The notes under the pieces were generated by a model that saw nothing but the letters and a program-made list of their open reading frames with translations, had not been told where the DNA came from and searched no databases. Shown piece after piece: positions 12,643 through 14,786 of a stretch of DNA of 14,786 bases. The DNA is from Thioalkalivibrio sp. (GTDB lineage: Bacteria; Pseudomonadota; Gammaproteobacteria; Ectothiorhodospirales; Ectothiorhodospiraceae): positions 1 through 14,786 of the forward strand of contig SKNJ01000029.1 of assembly GCA_007120575.1 (NCBI GenBank), in the 5' to 3' direction. Made by a program: the position numbers and the translations under genes. The number at the start of each line of letters is the position of its first letter. The first letter of the stretch is position 1.

Positions 12643-14238
12643 CGGGAGGCCCAATGCCTCCCGGTCACCCTGGACGTTGAGCACGATTGCCGATCCGATA
12701 ATCAGAGCGGCTGTCACTACCCCCAGGGTCAGCCGACTCGCGGCCCGATCGAGTCGATTACCCACTTCCTTCAGGTCGGTAACGTCTACATGCACTTCAA
12801 TGCGTCCATGTCGGGCCATCTTCAGCAGGCGGCTGAAGTCCGAAGGCAAGGTGCCGAGCACTTTCAGGACTTCGGTCAATCCGCTCTGCATGCGCCGGGT
12901 AACATTGGGCAGCGAATAATGGCGCCGGATCACTTCCTCGATGACTGGCGCGGCTTCTCCGGCCATATCGAACTCCGGATCCAGTGATCGGCCCATTCCT
13001 TCCAGTGTGATGAAGGCCTTGAGCATCAACACCAGATCGGCCGGCAGCACCAGATGGTGGTTCCGCAGCACCGCCGTGATCTCGACAATCATGGAAGAAA
13101 CATTCAGTTGCTTGAGCGGCACGCCATGATAATGGTCTATGAACTCGACGACGTCATCGTGCAGGCGTTCCTCGTTGACTTCGCTCTCCTCGCTCCAGTC
13201 GATCAGGATGCGAGACACCAGCTCGACATCCTGTGAAACCAGTCCATAAAGCAATTCGGCAACCTGGTGGCGACGGTCTTCGGAGAGACGGCCGACCATG
13301 CCGAAATCCAGCAACGCTATACGACTGTCCGGCAGATAGAGAACATTGCCGGGATGAGGGTCGGCATGGAAGAAACCTTCCTCGAGAATCATCCTGAGAA
13401 TTGCACGTGTGCCACGCACCGCGATCTCGTGACGATCGATGCCTGCCTTGTCGACTGCGTCAAGATCCCGACCGGGAATTCCGTCGATAAAATCCTGTAC
13501 GTTGAGCCTTTCACCGCACCACTCCCAGTGAACCCCGGGAATGACTACGCCGGAATCTTCCTCCAGGGCATTGCTGATGCGTTCGGCATTGCGGCACTCG
13601 GCAGCGAAATCGAGTTCGCGCAGTAGTGAGTTGGAGAACTGTCGTACCAGCAAACGCGGGCGATAATGACTGAGATCGGGTGCTTCCGACTCGATGATCT
13701 CTGCCAATCGCTTGAGCAGCCTGAGATCAGCTTCCACAGTCGGTCGGATTCCCGGCCGGCGCACTTTCAGCACCACCTGGGTGCCGTCATGAAGGCTGGC
13801 GCGATGAACCTGGGCCAGTGACGCTGCGGCCAGCGGTTCGCGGTCGATTTCGGCGAACACCTCGTCCGGACTGCCTTCCAGATCCTCGATAAGAAGGGCC
13901 TCGATTTCCGACCAGTCTACCGGGGGTGCGTGATCCTGCAGCTTGCCGAACTCCTCAAGCCACTCCGGCCCGAACAGATCGACACGAGTAGCCAATACCT
14001 GGCCCAGTTTGACGAAAGTCGGCCCAAGCTCTTCGAGCACGCGACGCGCCCGGGCCGGCGGCCTGAGCCTTGCCAGCTCCTCGGCCTCCTTCCAGTGCAA
14101 GACCTTGCCGGCCCGCTCCAGCGCCCCGGCCATGCCGATGCGCTGAACCACGTCGCCAAAGCCGTAGCGAATGAGAACCGAAGCGATATCCTGCATGCGG
14201 CCGAGATCACGTGCCGCGCTTAGTGCCTGCCAGAGCAT
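12556..14238 (-). CDS. ubiB: UbiB/ABC1-family atypical kinase (ubiquinone-biosynthesis type)
   Basis: This 560-aa protein has the full set of ABC1/ADCK/UbiB signatures: the KxGQ motif FVKLGQ at 75-80, the Ala-rich nucleotide loop AAASLAQVHRA at 137-147 (Ala-rich in place of the Gly-rich loop), the lysine of VVLKVRRP at 155-162 (Lys158), DFAAECRN near 210-217, the catalytic-loop HADPHPGN at 291-298 and the metal-binding DFG at 311-313. Two C-terminal hydrophobic segments, about 503-521 and 530-553, match the membrane anchor of UbiB. The family has ATPase activity and is needed for coenzyme Q synthesis. No ubiE or ubiJ lies alongside, so a paralogue rather than the operon-type ubiB is possible. 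GGAG (complement at 14242-14245) precedes the ATG. It is divergent from the SLT lipoprotein and overlaps the cyanophycinase 3' end. Confidence 0.93.
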   Translation of the reverse strand: MLWQALSAARDLGRMQDIASVLIRYGFGDVVQRIGMAGALERAGKVLHWKEAEELARLRPPARARRVLEELGPTFVKLGQVLATRVDLFGPEWLEEFGKLQDHAPPVDWSEIEALLIEDLEGSPDEVFAEIDREPLAAASLAQVHRASLHDGTQVVLKVRRPGIRPTVEADLRLLKRLAEIIESEAPDLSHYRPRLLVRQFSNSLLRELDFAAECRNAERISNALEEDSGVVIPGVHWEWCGERLNVQDFIDGIPGRDLDAVDKAGIDRHEIAVRGTRAILRMILEEGFFHADPHPGNVLYLPDSRIALLDFGMVGRLSEDRRHQVAELLYGLVSQDVELVSRILIDWSEESEVNEERLHDDVVEFIDHYHGVPLKQLNVSSMIVEITAVLRNHHLVLPADLVLMLKAFITLEGMGRSLDPEFDMAGEAAPVIEEVIRRHYSLPNVTRRMQSGLTEVLKVLGTLPSDFSRLLKMARHGRIEVHVDVTDLKEVGNRLDRAASRLTLGVVTAALIIGSAIVLNVQGDREALGLPLFGLLGFIGAALGGIWLLFSIWRSGRDD

Positions 14239-14368
14239 GGACTCCGAGCCTTTTCAATGCTTGTATTGCATCAGAATAGCGCATCGAATGAAGCTGGACA
14301 CACTTTAAGCTCAACACATTCCGGGAGGAGTCACTCCGACCAGCCCAGTCGGGTAAACTCCTGCCGTG
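14239..14368. promoter_or_regulatory. Divergent intergenic region between the UbiB-family and SLT lipoprotein genes
   Basis: This 130-bp spacer must drive both genes. I see no strong promoter pair. A short palindrome, GGAGTCACTCC at 14327-14337, and a five-base inverted pair CCGAC/GTCGG (14336-14340 and 14348-14352) are the only local symmetries, and both are short enough to be chance. Confidence 0.3.
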
Positions 14369-14786
14369 ATGAATCGTGTCTACGTGAAAAGAATCATTGG
14401 CTCAGCGTCGGTCGCGTTGATCACCTTGATCACCGGCTGTGCAAGCTCTCCGCCTGCACAACAGGACAACGTCTGCCGAATTTTCGAACACAATCCGCGC
14501 TGGTACGATCATGCCCTCGCATCCGAAAAGCAGTGGGGTACGCCAATTTCGGCGCAGATGGCTTTCGTACAACAGGAGTCCTCATTCAGGGCTCGCGCCC
14601 GCCCCGAGCGAAACCGAATCCTCGGCATCATCCCGGGTCGCAGGCCGTCCAGCGCGCGCGGCTATGCCCAGGCGCAGGATCCGGCGTGGCAGGACTATCA
14701 GCAAGCCACCGGCAAACGAAGGGCACGGCGCAGCAACATGAAAGATGCGCTGGATTTTATCGGTTGGTACAACGATGTCAGCCATC
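14369..14786 (+). CDS. Lytic transglycosylase (SLT)-type lipoprotein (3' end outside window)
   Basis: There are 139 codons before the window ends. A short basic N-terminus and hydrophobic stretch lead to the lipobox I-T-G-C with Cys24 as the lipidated residue, so the protein should be membrane-anchored, probably in the outer membrane facing the periplasm. After a Cys at 36, WYDHALASEKQWGTPISAQM leads to FVQQESSF, whose Glu70 is in the position of the catalytic Glu of soluble lytic transglycosylase (goose-lysozyme-like) domains. RPSSARGYAQAQDPAWQDY at 92-110 matches the GYAQ motif that follows, and DALDFIGWYN near the edge continues the family pattern. It should cleave peptidoglycan strands, forming 1,6-anhydromuropeptides. 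A GTG at 14366 is an in-frame alternative; neither start has a good Shine-Dalgarno. It is divergent from the UbiB-family gene. Confidence 0.9.
   Translation, partial: MNRVYVKRIIGSASVALITLITGCASSPPAQQDNVCRIFEHNPRWYDHALASEKQWGTPISAQMAFVQQESSFRARARPERNRILGIIPGRRPSSARGYAQAQDPAWQDYQQATGKRRARRSNMKDALDFIGWYNDVSH

Noticed and set aside
14327..14352. Short palindromes upstream of the SLT lipoprotein as an operator
   Set aside because: Five-base arms are common by chance and do not line up with a promoter.

Overview
The window looks like chromosomal DNA of a moderately GC-rich Gram-negative bacterium, most likely a gammaproteobacterium. The evidence is outer-membrane porins and barrels, a lipobox lipoprotein, a Tat signal peptide, the NadA/NadC pair and a UbiB-type ABC1 kinase. 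The mix recalls Chromatiales/Xanthomonadales-like lineages such as Wenzhouxiangella, but that placement is an impression and nothing in the window proves it. I see no rRNA, tRNA, CRISPR array, transposase or phage gene. Fourteen protein genes are supported, two of them cut by the window edges.

Layout, left to right. (1) A secreted M24 Xaa-Pro dipeptidase-like gene runs off the left edge (minus). (2) A two-CBS-domain protein and an unrecognised 186-aa protein form a probable plus-strand pair. (3) nadA-nadC (minus) encode the last two steps from iminoaspartate to nicotinate mononucleotide. (4) A DASS/SLC13 dicarboxylate:sodium symporter is divergent from nadA. (5) A secreted outer-membrane-type protein with a PagL-like C-terminus follows. 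(6) A probable operon encodes a Tat-exported type II sulfide:quinone oxidoreductase, a three-helix membrane protein and a general porin. (7) A cyanophycin-degradation pair is transcribed divergently from a 398-bp control region: an isoaspartyl-dipeptidase-like amidohydrolase (minus) and a secreted, enlarged cyanophycinase (plus). (8) A UbiB/ABC1 kinase (minus) overlaps the cyanophycinase tail by 87 bp. (9) A soluble-lytic-transglycosylase-type lipoprotein runs off the right edge.

How the genes work together. In region 7 the secreted cyanophycinase should cut multi-L-arginyl-poly-L-aspartate to beta-Asp-Arg, and the neighbouring amidohydrolase belongs to the family that splits beta-aspartyl dipeptides. 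No cyanophycin synthetase is in view, so scavenging of external polymer is the simplest reading. The dipeptidase homologue keeps its substrate-contact residues but has lost two canonical metal ligands (first His to Leu, carboxylated Lys to Glu), which is the most unexpected observation here. In region 6 a sulfide-oxidising flavoprotein predicted to act at the periplasmic face travels with an uncharacterised membrane protein and a porin, suggesting an envelope sulfide-detoxification module. The DNA is compact: two convergent pairs are separated by only 5 bp and a third overlaps.
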